NCBI GenBank assembly: GCA_949300145.1
Contig: CASGDA010000010.1
Span: forward strand, 17,304-81,303
Reading direction: 5' to 3'
Source: an uncultured Treponema sp.
GTDB lineage: Bacteria > Spirochaetota > Spirochaetia > Treponematales > Treponemataceae
Length of the DNA stretch: 64,000 nt
A program made the position numbers and the translations under genes. Below, in pieces: positions 1 through 9,008 of this stretch. How positions within the stretch are numbered: position 1 is the stretch's first letter; each line of letters opens with the position of its first letter. The notes below the pieces were generated by a model. It had not been told where the DNA came from, made no database searches, and saw nothing but the letters and a program-made list of their open reading frames with translations.

Positions 1-2
1 CC

Positions 3-479
3 TTCCGTCTGGCGAACCAGCTGCGGATACCACGGAAGCAGGCGGCTGTATTCATCAATTCGTATTTCGCCACATATTCAGGGGTCTCGCAGTTTATAAC
101 GCTTTCCAAGGAAAAAGCGGCGGAAACAGGCTGGGTGGAAACCATCATGGGCAGAAGGCGGTACATACGGGGAATAAACAGCCAGAACCGCATTGAGCGG
201 AGCGCTGCGGAACGCATAGCCGTAAACACTCCGATACAGGGCTCCGCCGCCGACATAGTAAAAACGGCGATGATAAAAACAAACGAAGCGCTGCGGAAGG
301 AAAAATCCGGGGCGGTAATGCTTCTCCAGGTTCACGACGAACTTATTTTTGAAGCTCCGGAAAACGAGGCGGAAAAAACCGGGAAGCTGGTCAGGGAAAT
401 AATGGAATCAGTCGTCAAGCTGAATGTCCCCCTGAAAGTCAGCGTTGAAACCGGAAAATGCTGGGGGGATTTCCATTGA
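3..479 (+). CDS. polA: DNA polymerase I, C-terminal part (5' end outside window)
   Basis: This is the last ~158 residues of the family A polymerase domain; the frame is open from base 3 and the start lies upstream of the window. The visible sequence includes the end of the fingers (RKQAAVFINSYFATY) and the QGSAADIVKTAMI helix. The palm motif C is LQVHDELIFE, whose His-Asp pair binds catalytic metal. The enzyme fills gaps and removes primers during replication and repair. The stop overlaps the start of coaE, so the two are probably co-transcribed and translationally coupled. Because only the C-terminus is present, the state of the exonuclease domains cannot be judged. Confidence 0.97.
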   Translation, partial: FRLANQLRIPRKQAAVFINSYFATYSGVSQFITLSKEKAAETGWVETIMGRRRYIRGINSQNRIERSAAERIAVNTPIQGSAADIVKTAMIKTNEALRKEKSGAVMLLQVHDELIFEAPENEAEKTGKLVREIMESVVKLNVPLKVSVETGKCWGDFH

Positions 480-1177
480 CAGAAAGGGACAGCCTGATTC
501 CGGCGGACGGCGGACATACCGGTGTCGGCGGCAAAAACACCGGAAACGGACGCCGCGTCATAGGGTTGACGGGAAAAATGTGTTCGGGGAAAAACGTGGC
601 GGCGGAAATTCTGGAAAAACACGGGTTCGCCGTAATTGACGCCGACAAAGCCGCGCACAGGGCCCTTGAGGAAAGCAGGGAAAAAGTTTTTGAAGCTTTT
701 TCCGGCGAGGCGGAAAAACAGGGTCTTAAAATCAGGAATGAAGACGGAAGCGTAAACAGAAGGGAACTCGGTAAACTTCTGTTTTCAAAAAAGGAATTGC
801 TGGCCGTCCATGAGGGCATATTATATCCCCGGATCAATAAAATACTCAAAGAATTCACAGAAGAAAACAAACACAAAAATGTCGTGATAAACGCGCCCCT
901 TCTTTTTAAATCCGACGCCGCGGCCCTGTGTGACTTTGTGATTATCATAGAGGCGCCCGCGGTACAACGGTTTTTCCGGGCATTGAAACGTGACAGACTC
1001 GGCGTCATTCAAATTTTACGAAGATTTTCATCCCAAAAGGCTCTCTTCGCTCAAAATCCTGAAGAAAATACCGATATTGTAAAAGTGGACAATTGCGGAG
1101 GAAAAATTCTTCTTGAACGTAAACTTTTGTCTGTCCTTGCCTGTAAGGGCATAAAACCGGAAACACCGCCGGTTTGA
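458..1177 (+). CDS. coaE: Dephospho-CoA kinase
   Basis: CoaE performs the last step of coenzyme A synthesis, ATP-dependent phosphorylation of the 3'-OH of dephospho-CoA. The P-loop is GLTGKMCSGKN around residue 35; the residue after the catalytic Lys is Asn rather than Ser/Thr, a variant I associate with spirochete CoaE. IDADKAAH follows as the substrate-binding Asp region. The N-terminus is odd: about 30 residues precede the P-loop strand. The ATG at 458 has a poor ribosome site, while a TTG at 476 lies 7 bases after a run of six G and overlaps the polA stop as TTGA, so 476 may be the true start. No start codon closer to the P-loop is evident. Confidence 0.9.
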   Translation: MLGGFPLTERDSLIPADGGHTGVGGKNTGNGRRVIGLTGKMCSGKNVAAEILEKHGFAVIDADKAAHRALEESREKVFEAFSGEAEKQGLKIRNEDGSVNRRELGKLLFSKKELLAVHEGILYPRINKILKEFTEENKHKNVVINAPLLFKSDAAALCDFVIIIEAPAVQRFFRALKRDRLGVIQILRRFSSQKALFAQNPEENTDIVKVDNCGGKILLERKLLSVLACKGIKPETPPV

Positions 1178-1216
1178 ACATTAACACGAGGCGAAATATC
1201 TACGAGGGTGGTTTTT

Positions 1217-2032
1217 ATGGAGCAGAAAAAAATACTTTGGATTGTGGCGGCTGTCAGTGTATTTATTCTTGTTATTTTCGGTTTTGCGCTTGTAATGAAT
1301 TCCCCGTCCAAAACAGCGGAACAGGGACGGCAGTTTGCGTCCGCATACACGCCGGGAACAGCGACTTCCATAGGACGCGAAAATATAACATCGAAGGACG
1401 GGGCCGCGAACGTAGATCCTGATTCATGGATACAGAATCCGGAGCAGACCCCCGGCCTCGACACGGAGATTGTCCCGGCCGGCACCAATTCCCTGACGGA
1501 TTTGAATACCGCCGGAAACAACAATTCCATTCCGGGAAACACATCGAATCCGGACACAATCGACGTAAGGAATTTAACCGGAAGAAATGAAACAAGCAGG
1601 GAAACGGCTGCAAATACAGCTTCCGCGGAAAAAACAACCCGGCCCGCTGCAACGGCACAGTCTGAAAAGGACACCACCGTAAAAACGGCAGCGGCGGTTA
1701 CCAGCACCGGCTCAAGAACGGCGGTCTCCGCTGAAACAAAGAAACAGACAACTGCAAGCGTAAAGCCGGCGGAACCTGCAACCGTAATACAATACTGGAT
1801 ACAGACAGGGTCTTTCTCCAGCAAACTCAATGCGGAAAACGCCAGAAAGCTTTTGACCGACAGATATTTGAATGCGGAGATTTTCACCAGGGAAGCCAAC
1901 GGGGCGCAGACATACAGGGTACGGGTAGGCCCGTATGAAGACAAAAAAGAGGCTGAATATTGGCTTGGAACCATAACCCAAATGCCGGAGTTTTCCAAAA
2001 GCTATATTTCCCAGGTCCGTGCGAAACGATGA
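1217..2032 (+). CDS. SPOR-domain envelope protein
   Basis: The protein has a short cytoplasmic N-terminus, one membrane helix (about residues 7-27, ILWIVAAVSVFILVIFGF), a long Thr/Ser/Ala/Asn-rich linker of low complexity, and a C-terminal SPOR domain from about residue 190 (YWIQTGSFSSKLNAENA, then YRVRVGPYEDKKEA). SPOR domains bind denuded peptidoglycan glycans at division sites, so a role in division or wall remodelling is inferred. I chose the ATG at 1217 over the GTG at 1208 because GAGGGTGG lies at the right distance. It follows coaE by about 40 bases in the same direction. Confidence 0.85.
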   Translation: MEQKKILWIVAAVSVFILVIFGFALVMNSPSKTAEQGRQFASAYTPGTATSIGRENITSKDGAANVDPDSWIQNPEQTPGLDTEIVPAGTNSLTDLNTAGNNNSIPGNTSNPDTIDVRNLTGRNETSRETAANTASAEKTTRPAATAQSEKDTTVKTAAAVTSTGSRTAVSAETKKQTTASVKPAEPATVIQYWIQTGSFSSKLNAENARKLLTDRYLNAEIFTREANGAQTYRVRVGPYEDKKEAEYWLGTITQMPEFSKSYISQVRAKR

Positions 2033-2117
2033 GGGAATGAAAGCAGAAATAAAAAATTTTTCTGATAATTTAAGTCGAAAATAGGCCGGCAAAATAAAAA
2101 CACCGTATATAAAGGGC

Positions 2118-3536
2118 ATGAGAATAATTAAAATCATGCCTTTTATTTTTTTCCTGGGGTTACACCATTTTCTGCCGACGGCTGCTTACTGCCGGAATAC
2201 GGTTGTTTTTTCGGCCCCCTTTCTGGAAACCCGCTACAAAAAGAATTTCGTTACAGGGAACGAAAAGGCCGATCCGGATTTATTCAGGATAAAAGCAGGT
2301 ACTGAAGGAATCCAGGCTTCGGTTTACGGAAAAAAGAAAGACGGCGGGAATTTTGAACTCACATCATTCAAAACAGGCTTTTCCCCTTTCCGGGGCAACA
2401 AACTGATGATACATTTTTTTTACGGTTCCCTGGGATACAACGGATTCGCGTCCCGGCTGAGGAATCCTCCGGGGAAAAGCTCTTCCGTGGTTTACTATCC
2501 GGTCAGCCCGACAAAATCCCTGTTCTTCAGCCAAAGCACCGCCAGCGGCAGGACGAATCTGGCGGCCGATATGTTTTTCGGCAACTGGAGGCTGGCTTTC
2601 TGCGGGGACATAAAGGGATACAGCTCAAGCCCTTTCTGGTTTTCCGGCGGATGGGTCGGCAGCCCGGGCTTCGCGCCATCGGCATCACTGTCGGTTCTGT
2701 TCTTCGGAGGAAAAAGCATATCGGAGGAGAAAAATGATGGCTCATGGTTTCCTGCCTACCACCGGGAGAATCAATCCGGAAGCCTGTCCGCAGGTTCTGA
2801 AATATCGGTAAAAACAAAACATTTCGGCTCTTCCCTGTTCATTTCGGGAACGGACGGGATTCTGCGCCCGGACGGATTCCAGATACGCGCAGACGCATTC
2901 CTGCACGGAAAATACGGACGGCTGTCGGCCTTTTACAGCAAAACCGACCGTGATTATGCCGCCGTCAGCGGAAACAGAGTCACTGTATTGGAAAAGAGGG
3001 GCATATCACCTTACGCGGCCTTGACTGTCAACAGGAAAATGTGGCTGCGTTTTACCGCGGGGGCAGTATTCTGCGAATTGCTGGAAACCGGAGAAAAAGA
3101 ATACAGCGGGGACATAAGCAGTTTTTATGCCGGAGGATATTTAAGCGCGGCCACATTGACTTCCTACGCAACAGTAAGGATAAAGAAAGGCGGTGACAGA
3201 ATCACGCTGGAAGGTTCAGCGAAATCCGCCGCCCTGCTGTCCAGGCGGCTTGTTCTTGAAGCTTCAATGAAATCAATATTCGCGGAAGAAAATAGGAACC
3301 CTGAAGAAACCAAGATAACGGGCTCGGTCACATTCCGGTCAACACTGTACAGAAGCATAGGGATAAGCGCGGAAAGACTCAGGGAAGAAGAGGAAAAGAA
3401 CTACACGGTTTCAGCCTTATTCACGGAAAGGCTTTCTGTCGGCAGGCTGAAAACAGATTTTTCATGTAAAATTTCAGCGCACACAGACGACCGAAAATTC
3501 TCCGGGAACATAACGGTGAAAACGCTGTTGAAATAG
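2118..3536 (+). CDS. Putative outer-membrane beta-barrel protein, unknown function
   Basis: No family is recognised. The N-terminus looks like a signal peptide (IKIMPFIFFLGLHHFLPTAAYC), with an internal Met at residue 7 as an alternative start. The remainder is rich in alternating aromatic/polar strands such as RLAFCGDIKGY, LSVLFFGGKS and RLSAFYSKTD, and ends in a hydrophobic strand (SGNITVKTLLK), consistent with a barrel in the outer membrane. It lies after the SPOR gene on the plus strand and converges on the GH57 gene, only 7 bases separating the two stops. The barrel call is inference from strand pattern alone. Confidence 0.55.
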   Translation: MRIIKIMPFIFFLGLHHFLPTAAYCRNTVVFSAPFLETRYKKNFVTGNEKADPDLFRIKAGTEGIQASVYGKKKDGGNFELTSFKTGFSPFRGNKLMIHFFYGSLGYNGFASRLRNPPGKSSSVVYYPVSPTKSLFFSQSTASGRTNLAADMFFGNWRLAFCGDIKGYSSSPFWFSGGWVGSPGFAPSASLSVLFFGGKSISEEKNDGSWFPAYHRENQSGSLSAGSEISVKTKHFGSSLFISGTDGILRPDGFQIRADAFLHGKYGRLSAFYSKTDRDYAAVSGNRVTVLEKRGISPYAALTVNRKMWLRFTAGAVFCELLETGEKEYSGDISSFYAGGYLSAATLTSYATVRIKKGGDRITLEGSAKSAALLSRRLVLEASMKSIFAEENRNPEETKITGSVTFRSTLYRSIGISAERLREEEEKNYTVSALFTERLSVGRLKTDFSCKISAHTDDRKFSGNITVKTLLK

Positions 3537-3543
3537 ACCGGAC

Positions 3544-5151
3544 TTATTTGCGGCGGGAAAACACCCTGTAATTTATGAACGGCAGGAAACGGTGCTTCCG
3601 TTCCATATCCGTAAGCCATTCCGTGCTGACAAAGTTTGAGCCGAGGGATTCATAAACCGTCGTGAAAGCTTTTATGCTTTCTTCAAAACGGTAACGGGCA
3701 TATTCGCTGGTCGAAGGGTCATTCATCAGGACAGGCCATTCAAGTGACTGGGTCAGAAGAAGCTCCTTGGCCGCCATATTCAAAACACGTTCTTTCAAAC
3801 CGGTGTCATTGGGAAAACGTTCGGCCAGATCCACCATTCTTTCCGTGGCCTTCTTTATATATTGGTAAATCCAGTCATTTGAATTATTCAAAAGCTCGTC
3901 CGCATATCCGGTTTCAAACCAGGAGGAAAATACGGGATTGACGGTTTCCGGCTTCACGGTTTTATTCTCGTATTTCTTTTTCAAAAAAGAAGAGGGGGTT
4001 GAAAATGAAATATCATCCCTGGACGCCGCAAGCCTGAAAACCTTCTCAAGCCATGAGACCCCCTCATACCAGTCATGCCCGAAAAAAGACGCATTAAAAG
4101 CGCAGGTCCGGCAGACAGACTCCCCTTCAAGGAAACCCGAAGCCTTTGACAACAAGTCGCTGCAGGAATCCAGGAAACCGGAGGCGTCCTTGTCAATCTG
4201 GGCTGCGGCTGCGGCGGGATCGTACAGGACTTCCCCGCCGTTTTCACGGGAAGCCCGGGCCATATAACGGAAACCGGTTATCCTTCTTCCCATTTTTGCG
4301 TCAAACAAAGGCGCCAGATCGGCGACATCCATTTCAAACCCTATGTCATTGTCCACATCAAGGTAGACCGGATTCAGACTGTACCCCTTCCCCTCTTTAA
4401 AAAATTCCGCGGAGGCGAAAGAATCCCTGGGGAACAGGTTGAATCCGTTCTCACAGCAAACGGGTGAAAAAACCCCGGAGGACGGCGGACTGTCCGAAAA
4501 AAGGAGCGCTATATTCTCGACGATACTGTACCGGAATCCGTAAGCCTTGAGATTTTTTTCCGCCCCGGGGAACCAGCCCAGGGCGGGAAGCCAAAACCCG
4601 TCCGGAATCGAATCAAAATGAGCCCTGTGGGCCATCAGTCCGGTTTCAATCTGTGCGTTGACTGCTTCCTGTATATCGCTGTACAAGGGGAAAAAACAGG
4701 CCGTGGCGGAAGTCGCCATGATTTCAAGATAACCGCGCTCAGAAAAATAATCGAATTTTTTCAGTATGTTTTTTTCATAAATATCTACAAAATCACGCCT
4801 GTTCTTTTTGAGGACATTCAGATAGACTTTCAGCAGTGAAGTTCTGCCTTCATCCAAAAGATTGTTTTCTATGACGTACTCCGCGTAATCAATGGAATGA
4901 TCCAGATGAGCCATATAACGGTTTTGAAGAAGCGGGTCGGACAGCATTTCCGATAACTCAGGTGAAAATGCAATGGCTATATAAAAAGGAACACCCTCGG
5001 TCTCAAGTGCCGTGAAACTCCTCAGAAGCGGCAGGTAAGTAAAAGACAGCTCATTGAACAGCCATGATTCCTCCACCATTCCGGGATGATCAGGATCCCT
5101 GACATAAGGAAGATGCGCATCAAGTATGAACACGAGTTTTTTTTCATTCAT
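3544..5151 (-). CDS. Glycoside hydrolase family 57 (1,4-alpha-glucan branching type)
   Basis: The N-terminus KLVFILDAHLPYVRDPDHPG is the first conserved motif of GH57 enzymes of the DUF1957 / branching-enzyme type (usual form LHAHLPYVRHPE). Length (535 residues) fits this group, and the C-terminal helical part with TGYADELLNNSNDWIYQY is also typical. The predicted role is transfer of alpha-1,4 glucan segments to alpha-1,6 branches during glycogen synthesis in the cytoplasm; hydrolysis is possible. It is directly downstream of the DUF4912 gene (12-base gap), a pairing I know from glycogen and trehalose loci. No other glycogen genes are in the window. Confidence 0.85.
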   Translation of the reverse strand: MNEKKLVFILDAHLPYVRDPDHPGMVEESWLFNELSFTYLPLLRSFTALETEGVPFYIAIAFSPELSEMLSDPLLQNRYMAHLDHSIDYAEYVIENNLLDEGRTSLLKVYLNVLKKNRRDFVDIYEKNILKKFDYFSERGYLEIMATSATACFFPLYSDIQEAVNAQIETGLMAHRAHFDSIPDGFWLPALGWFPGAEKNLKAYGFRYSIVENIALLFSDSPPSSGVFSPVCCENGFNLFPRDSFASAEFFKEGKGYSLNPVYLDVDNDIGFEMDVADLAPLFDAKMGRRITGFRYMARASRENGGEVLYDPAAAAAQIDKDASGFLDSCSDLLSKASGFLEGESVCRTCAFNASFFGHDWYEGVSWLEKVFRLAASRDDISFSTPSSFLKKKYENKTVKPETVNPVFSSWFETGYADELLNNSNDWIYQYIKKATERMVDLAERFPNDTGLKERVLNMAAKELLLTQSLEWPVLMNDPSTSEYARYRFEESIKAFTTVYESLGSNFVSTEWLTDMERKHRFLPFINYRVFSRRK

Positions 5152-5163
5152 AGTGAGTACATC

Positions 5164-5826
5164 CTAAAGAAAAGACTGACGATGATTCCGCCAATGATTT
5201 TTCCGCAGTTCAGTTATACCGGACAAACCGAGAAGAGGAGCCTCCCTGACAAAACCGGTTCTTGGAATTTCAATTCCGGCGACAGAAGGAACCCACACAA
5301 CATTGGAAAGGGACAAAACTGCGACACGATTCAAAGAACACATGGAAAGCAAATCCACACGGCAGAAACAGCTGTGCTCTGAAAGATGCACATACCATTT
5401 CCGGTCCGAGGGGGAAACCGTGATATTGTAGGAATCCTTAAGCCGCGTCAAATCCCTGTCTTCAAAAAAAGAAACCCTCAAACCGAAGGTTTCAAAGCCT
5501 CTCTGCGATGTGCAGGCGGAAAATTCAACGCTGCGGAAATCCCAGAAAACAAATATCCACCCGGGATCACGCAATAAAATATTTATCTGGGTTTCATTAT
5601 AGGATTCCGGAACAGTATCCGTGGAACCTTGCGGCAACGCATCGGCAAAACTTGAAGAAGCGGGGGCATTTGAATAAAATTCATCCTGGACTTCCAGCAA
5701 CTCGCCTATAATCAACCGCCGGTTGAGCGTCGGAGGAATGTCCACCCCGAATTCGTCCCCAAGACGAACCAAAGCCTCGGTTGTAAGCGTCTCAAGATAC
5801 GCACGGTTCAGTGAAATATGATCCAT
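5164..5826 (-). CDS. DUF4912 domain protein
   Basis: The N-terminal ~45 residues (LNRAYLETLTTEALVRLGDE, then VDIPPTLNRRLIIGELLE) look like a small SAP/Rho-N-like helical module. They are followed after a Ser/Pro-rich linker by a DUF4912 domain (INILLRDPGWIFVFWDF to the C-terminus), a beta-rich fold related to carbohydrate-binding modules. The biochemical role is not known; proximity to GH57 suggests a regulatory or glycan-binding function in glucan metabolism. It is the first gene of a two-gene minus-strand unit. Confidence 0.75.
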   Translation of the reverse strand: MDHISLNRAYLETLTTEALVRLGDEFGVDIPPTLNRRLIIGELLEVQDEFYSNAPASSSFADALPQGSTDTVPESYNETQINILLRDPGWIFVFWDFRSVEFSACTSQRGFETFGLRVSFFEDRDLTRLKDSYNITVSPSDRKWYVHLSEHSCFCRVDLLSMCSLNRVAVLSLSNVVWVPSVAGIEIPRTGFVREAPLLGLSGITELRKNHWRNHRQSFL

Positions 5827-5881
5827 AACTTATCTCCGTATGATGAAGAAAACGCCTGATAATGTCAAGCGCAGGAAGCAT

Positions 5882-6586
5882 TCACGGGAACAAAGCGGCG
5901 ACGCACTCTTCCATATGAGGAGGAAGGGGACATGAAATTTCGGCCTGCCGTTCCTTCCCGCCGTCCATTACAGGCAGGGTAACGGACACAGCCGCCAGCT
6001 GGAGCTTCCTTATTCCGTAAAGGCGGCGTATTTCCTTATTCAACTTGAAATCGCCGTACTTGTCATCGGCGGCCACAGGAAAACCGGCTGACGCAAGGTG
6101 ACGGCGTATCTGATGCATCCTTCCGGTTTCTATGCGCAGAGACACAAGGCAGAAGGAACCGTCCGGGGAGGATTTCTCAACGTCGTAAAAGGTAACCGCC
6201 TCCTGGACGGACGATGGGCCGCACCTGTCCCTGTTTTTCCTTTCGAGGGGCATCCGTATTTCCCCGGAACGCCAGGAGGGACAGTTCAGGCACACGGCCT
6301 TATACCGCTTCACGATTTTTCTCCGGATGAAAAAATCCGAATACAAAGCGGCCGCATGTTTCGACAGGGCTGTAACCAGAACGCCAGCTGTATCCTTATC
6401 AAGACGGTGAACGGGAAAAATCCTGGTACCGAGCTGCTCCGACAATATATCGGTGACGCAGATACCGACGCCCTCCCCGCCCTGGACTGCAAGCCCCGCG
6501 GGTTTTGATATGACGGCGATTAATTCATCCTGGTAAAGGATGTCCAGGGTTCCGCCCCTTTTCCTGTTGATGCCAATTTTGTCCAC
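5882..6586 (-). CDS. RluA-family RNA pseudouridine synthase
   Basis: The motif PVHRLDKDTAGVLVTALSKH carries the catalytic Asp of the RluA family, and ISKPAGLAVQGG is the substrate-loop motif before it. The enzyme isomerises uridine to pseudouridine in rRNA or tRNA; the target site cannot be assigned. At 234 residues it lacks an S4 domain, as in RluA/TruC-like members. The predicted GTG start lies only 14 bases from the divergent start of the next gene and has no clear ribosome-binding site, so the exact N-terminus is uncertain. Confidence 0.88.
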   Translation of the reverse strand: MDKIGINRKRGGTLDILYQDELIAVISKPAGLAVQGGEGVGICVTDILSEQLGTRIFPVHRLDKDTAGVLVTALSKHAAALYSDFFIRRKIVKRYKAVCLNCPSWRSGEIRMPLERKNRDRCGPSSVQEAVTFYDVEKSSPDGSFCLVSLRIETGRMHQIRRHLASAGFPVAADDKYGDFKLNKEIRRLYGIRKLQLAAVSVTLPVMDGGKERQAEISCPLPPHMEECVAALFP

Positions 6587-6600
6587 CGGAGGATATTACT

Positions 6601-7782
6601 ATGAAACTGAAAAAAAATCTTCTCCCGGCCGCATTTTTTACCCTTATGCTTTTCCTTTCCACGGAAACCTTCAGCTTTGAGCTTCAATCCCCTGAATTCG
6701 GTTTCTCCGTGGACATCCCGGAAGGTTTTTTCCTTGCGGAAAAAAGGGGAAATGACCGCTACAGATTCCGGAACACAGTTTTCCCCGCTGAACTCCAGAT
6801 AGCGGTTTATCCCGCGGGGGATTTCTCCTCAGGGGCGGAAGCCCTTTCACACATAACGGAACAAATCGGCTCCGGCGAACCGGCGGCGGAATTCATGTGG
6901 CGTTACAGGAAATGCGCAGTCACCAGACTTGTTTTTGAGGAAAAACAGGTGGACGGCGCAGTCATACCGGGAGGCGCGGGCTGGGCGGCGGCCGCGGAAC
7001 TTCCGCTGGAGAAAGGCTGGCTTGCAATAGCCTCCTACCATTACAACGGCGCGGGCGGAAACGGAACATGGGGAATATCAGAACAGGAACTGGAAAGTTT
7101 CCATCTTTCAGTGCTGGATTCTTTTTCGACGGATGCATACGCAAAATTATCGCCGGGACTTGTCACCACATTTTGTTTTCCGCCGGAAGGTGAAATAAAG
7201 TGCGGATTTGAAAGCGGAAACATAAAGCTTTCCGTCCCGTTTGACAAATCCGACATGGAAGCAGGCCAATATGTCATAGAACGGGAAATCGGAATCCTTT
7301 CAAAATACATCGGGAGCGAATATCCGGTGGAAGCGTGGAAAAGATATTACAGAATGATTTTCAGGGATTCGTATGGGAGGCTGGAAAAAGCGGGATTCAT
7401 CCTCGGGAACCATCTGCCGGAAAACCCGGAAAAGCGGGCGGAAGAATTTATAAAATGGATTTTCAGTTTCAAGTATGAAAGGAACCTGCAGGGAAGTGAT
7501 TTCCTCAATTTACCGGAAGCCTTTGCGGAGCGCAGGGGTGACTGCGACACAAGATGCATGCTGCTGATAGTTCTGATGAAACAATCAGGAACAGACGGAG
7601 TTCTTTTAATCTCACCGGAATTCAGCCACAGCGTGGCGGCTCTCGACATTCAACGCGAGGGGCCTTCTTTTGAAATAGACGGCAAAAAATACGCTGTGGT
7701 GGACTTAACTTCAAGCAAAACCAACGGCAAACTGTCCGAAGAAATGGAGGATTCATCGAAGTGGTTCGCCGTAAGTTTTTAG
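6601..7782 (+). CDS. Secreted transglutaminase-like protein
   Basis: A signal peptide is clear (KNLLPAAFFTLMLFLSTETF, cleavage near FSFE). The N-terminal half is beta-rich and unassigned. The C-terminal part shows a transglutaminase-like papain-fold core: Cys315 in RRGDCDTRCM, His343 in FSHSVAALD and Asp368 in KYAVVDLTSS, in the order and spacing of a catalytic triad. Possible roles are peptide or isopeptide bond cleavage or crosslinking in the periplasm. The ribosome-binding site GGAGG precedes the ATG. The triad is read by eye; the domain call is moderately confident and no substrate can be inferred. Confidence 0.65.
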   Translation: MKLKKNLLPAAFFTLMLFLSTETFSFELQSPEFGFSVDIPEGFFLAEKRGNDRYRFRNTVFPAELQIAVYPAGDFSSGAEALSHITEQIGSGEPAAEFMWRYRKCAVTRLVFEEKQVDGAVIPGGAGWAAAAELPLEKGWLAIASYHYNGAGGNGTWGISEQELESFHLSVLDSFSTDAYAKLSPGLVTTFCFPPEGEIKCGFESGNIKLSVPFDKSDMEAGQYVIEREIGILSKYIGSEYPVEAWKRYYRMIFRDSYGRLEKAGFILGNHLPENPEKRAEEFIKWIFSFKYERNLQGSDFLNLPEAFAERRGDCDTRCMLLIVLMKQSGTDGVLLISPEFSHSVAALDIQREGPSFEIDGKKYAVVDLTSSKTNGKLSEEMEDSSKWFAVSF

Positions 7783-7791
7783 CCCCGGAAA

Positions 7792-8442
7792 TCAGCTTTC
7801 AGCAAGCAGATTGTAGGCGTCCTGGGATGACCGGGCGTTAATCAAACCTTCCCGCAGCTCGGCGCTTTTCAGCTTGGAACTGAAAAAGGAAAGGGTCTGG
7901 AGATAATAAGCGTGCTGGTTATAAGCCGCGGCGACCATGAAAAGCAGACGCACGGGAAGGTCGTCTATACTCTGGAAGTCAAGTATATCATGACGGCATA
8001 TTCCGACAGCCATGACAAGATCCGTCACGGAGGAAAGCCTGACATGGGGGATTGCGATTCCGCGGCCGATTGCGGTTGACATCAGCTCCTCGCGCTTGAG
8101 GATTTCAACCGTCAGCTCGTTGAGGTTTTTTATCTGGGGGGCTGTACCGAGAACTTCCGAAAGCTCCACGAGGGCATCACGCCTTGAAGAATGCTCGATG
8201 AATACAATGCGGTCCGGGGAAAGGATGTTCTGCACCCTGACAGACGTATTCTCGGTCAGCGTTTTCGAGGAATTGGAAAGACGGTCATCAACCCATTTTT
8301 CAATTTCCTTTTTCTTAAACCGCCAGACTGTACCTATTTTTCCAGCGGGGATTTCCCCCTTCTGGGCCCAATCGTAAACAGTGCGTTCCGAAACCCGAAG
8401 ATATTTCGCAACTTCTTCTATTGTGAGGATGTCGTCTGCCAA
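7792..8442 (-). CDS. HTH (excisionase-type) - PTS EIIA fusion protein
   Basis: Residues 1-55 are an MerR/excisionase-type winged helix (LTIEEVAKYLRVSERTVYDW, then WRFKKKEIEKWV). From about residue 70 a PTS EIIA domain of the fructose/PtsN type follows, with the phospho-acceptor His in GRGIAIPHVRLSSV. No EIIB or EIIC gene is nearby, so it is more likely a regulator sensing phospho-transfer than a transport component. This architecture is one I recall from treponemes. The gene is monocistronic, convergent with the transglutaminase-like gene and about 90 bases from cdd. Confidence 0.85.
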   Translation of the reverse strand: MADDILTIEEVAKYLRVSERTVYDWAQKGEIPAGKIGTVWRFKKKEIEKWVDDRLSNSSKTLTENTSVRVQNILSPDRIVFIEHSSRRDALVELSEVLGTAPQIKNLNELTVEILKREELMSTAIGRGIAIPHVRLSSVTDLVMAVGICRHDILDFQSIDDLPVRLLFMVAAAYNQHAYYLQTLSFFSSKLKSAELREGLINARSSQDAYNLLAES

Positions 8443-8530
8443 AATCGTCTCCTAAATGTCTGATATGCCCCCATTTTGCGAAATACCGCACAAAATGTCA
8501 AGTATCTTCATTATCAACAAAAGGAAACGG

Positions 8531-8983
8531 TTATCTTGCCAGCTCATGCAGGGAATCCTCCGGATACAGTCCGGAAACTGAGGAAAACACAACCTTTTCC
8601 CAAACCGGACCGAAAATGACGGGAGAATCCTTTTCCATGAATTCGGAAATAACCTGCCGGCATATACCGCAGGGAGGCACGGGGTAACCGGCGTCCGGGG
8701 CGCAGACCGCGAGGGCTGTGAATTCCTTTTTCCCGGCGGCCACCGCGGAAAAAACGGCGGTCCTTTCCGCGCAGTTTGTCGCACCGAAAGACCTGTTTTC
8801 CACATTCACCCCTGTAAAAATCTCTCCGTCAGCCGTAAGCAGGGCCGCCCCCACCCTGAAATGTGAATAAGGGACGTAGGCGTTTTCGACGGCTTTTTCC
8901 GCCTTTTCAAAGAGTTCCTTCAGGGTTTCCTTTGTGATTCCACCGGATACAACAGAATTCCGGCTCTGTATTGAATTTTCCAT
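8531..8983 (-). CDS. cdd: Cytidine deaminase
   Basis: This enzyme deaminates cytidine and deoxycytidine to uridine and deoxyuridine in pyrimidine salvage. The zinc site is complete: NCAERTAVF supplies a Cys and the catalytic Glu, and PPCGICRQVISEF supplies two Cys. YSHFRVGAALLTADGEIFTG and VNVENRSFG are further family motifs. The 150-residue length is slightly above the usual ~130 because of a short N-terminal extension; an internal start is possible. It is divergent from the next gene with only 25 bases between starts. Confidence 0.95.
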   Translation of the reverse strand: MENSIQSRNSVVSGGITKETLKELFEKAEKAVENAYVPYSHFRVGAALLTADGEIFTGVNVENRSFGATNCAERTAVFSAVAAGKKEFTALAVCAPDAGYPVPPCGICRQVISEFMEKDSPVIFGPVWEKVVFSSVSGLYPEDSLHELAR

Positions 8984-9008
8984 TCACCTATTATACCATG
9001 AAAGGGAT

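Noticed and set aside
1051..1998. 315-codon minus-strand frame across coaE and the SPOR gene
   Set aside because: It crosses two real genes and its sequence is low complexity (Val/Ser/Ala), an echo of the SPOR linker.
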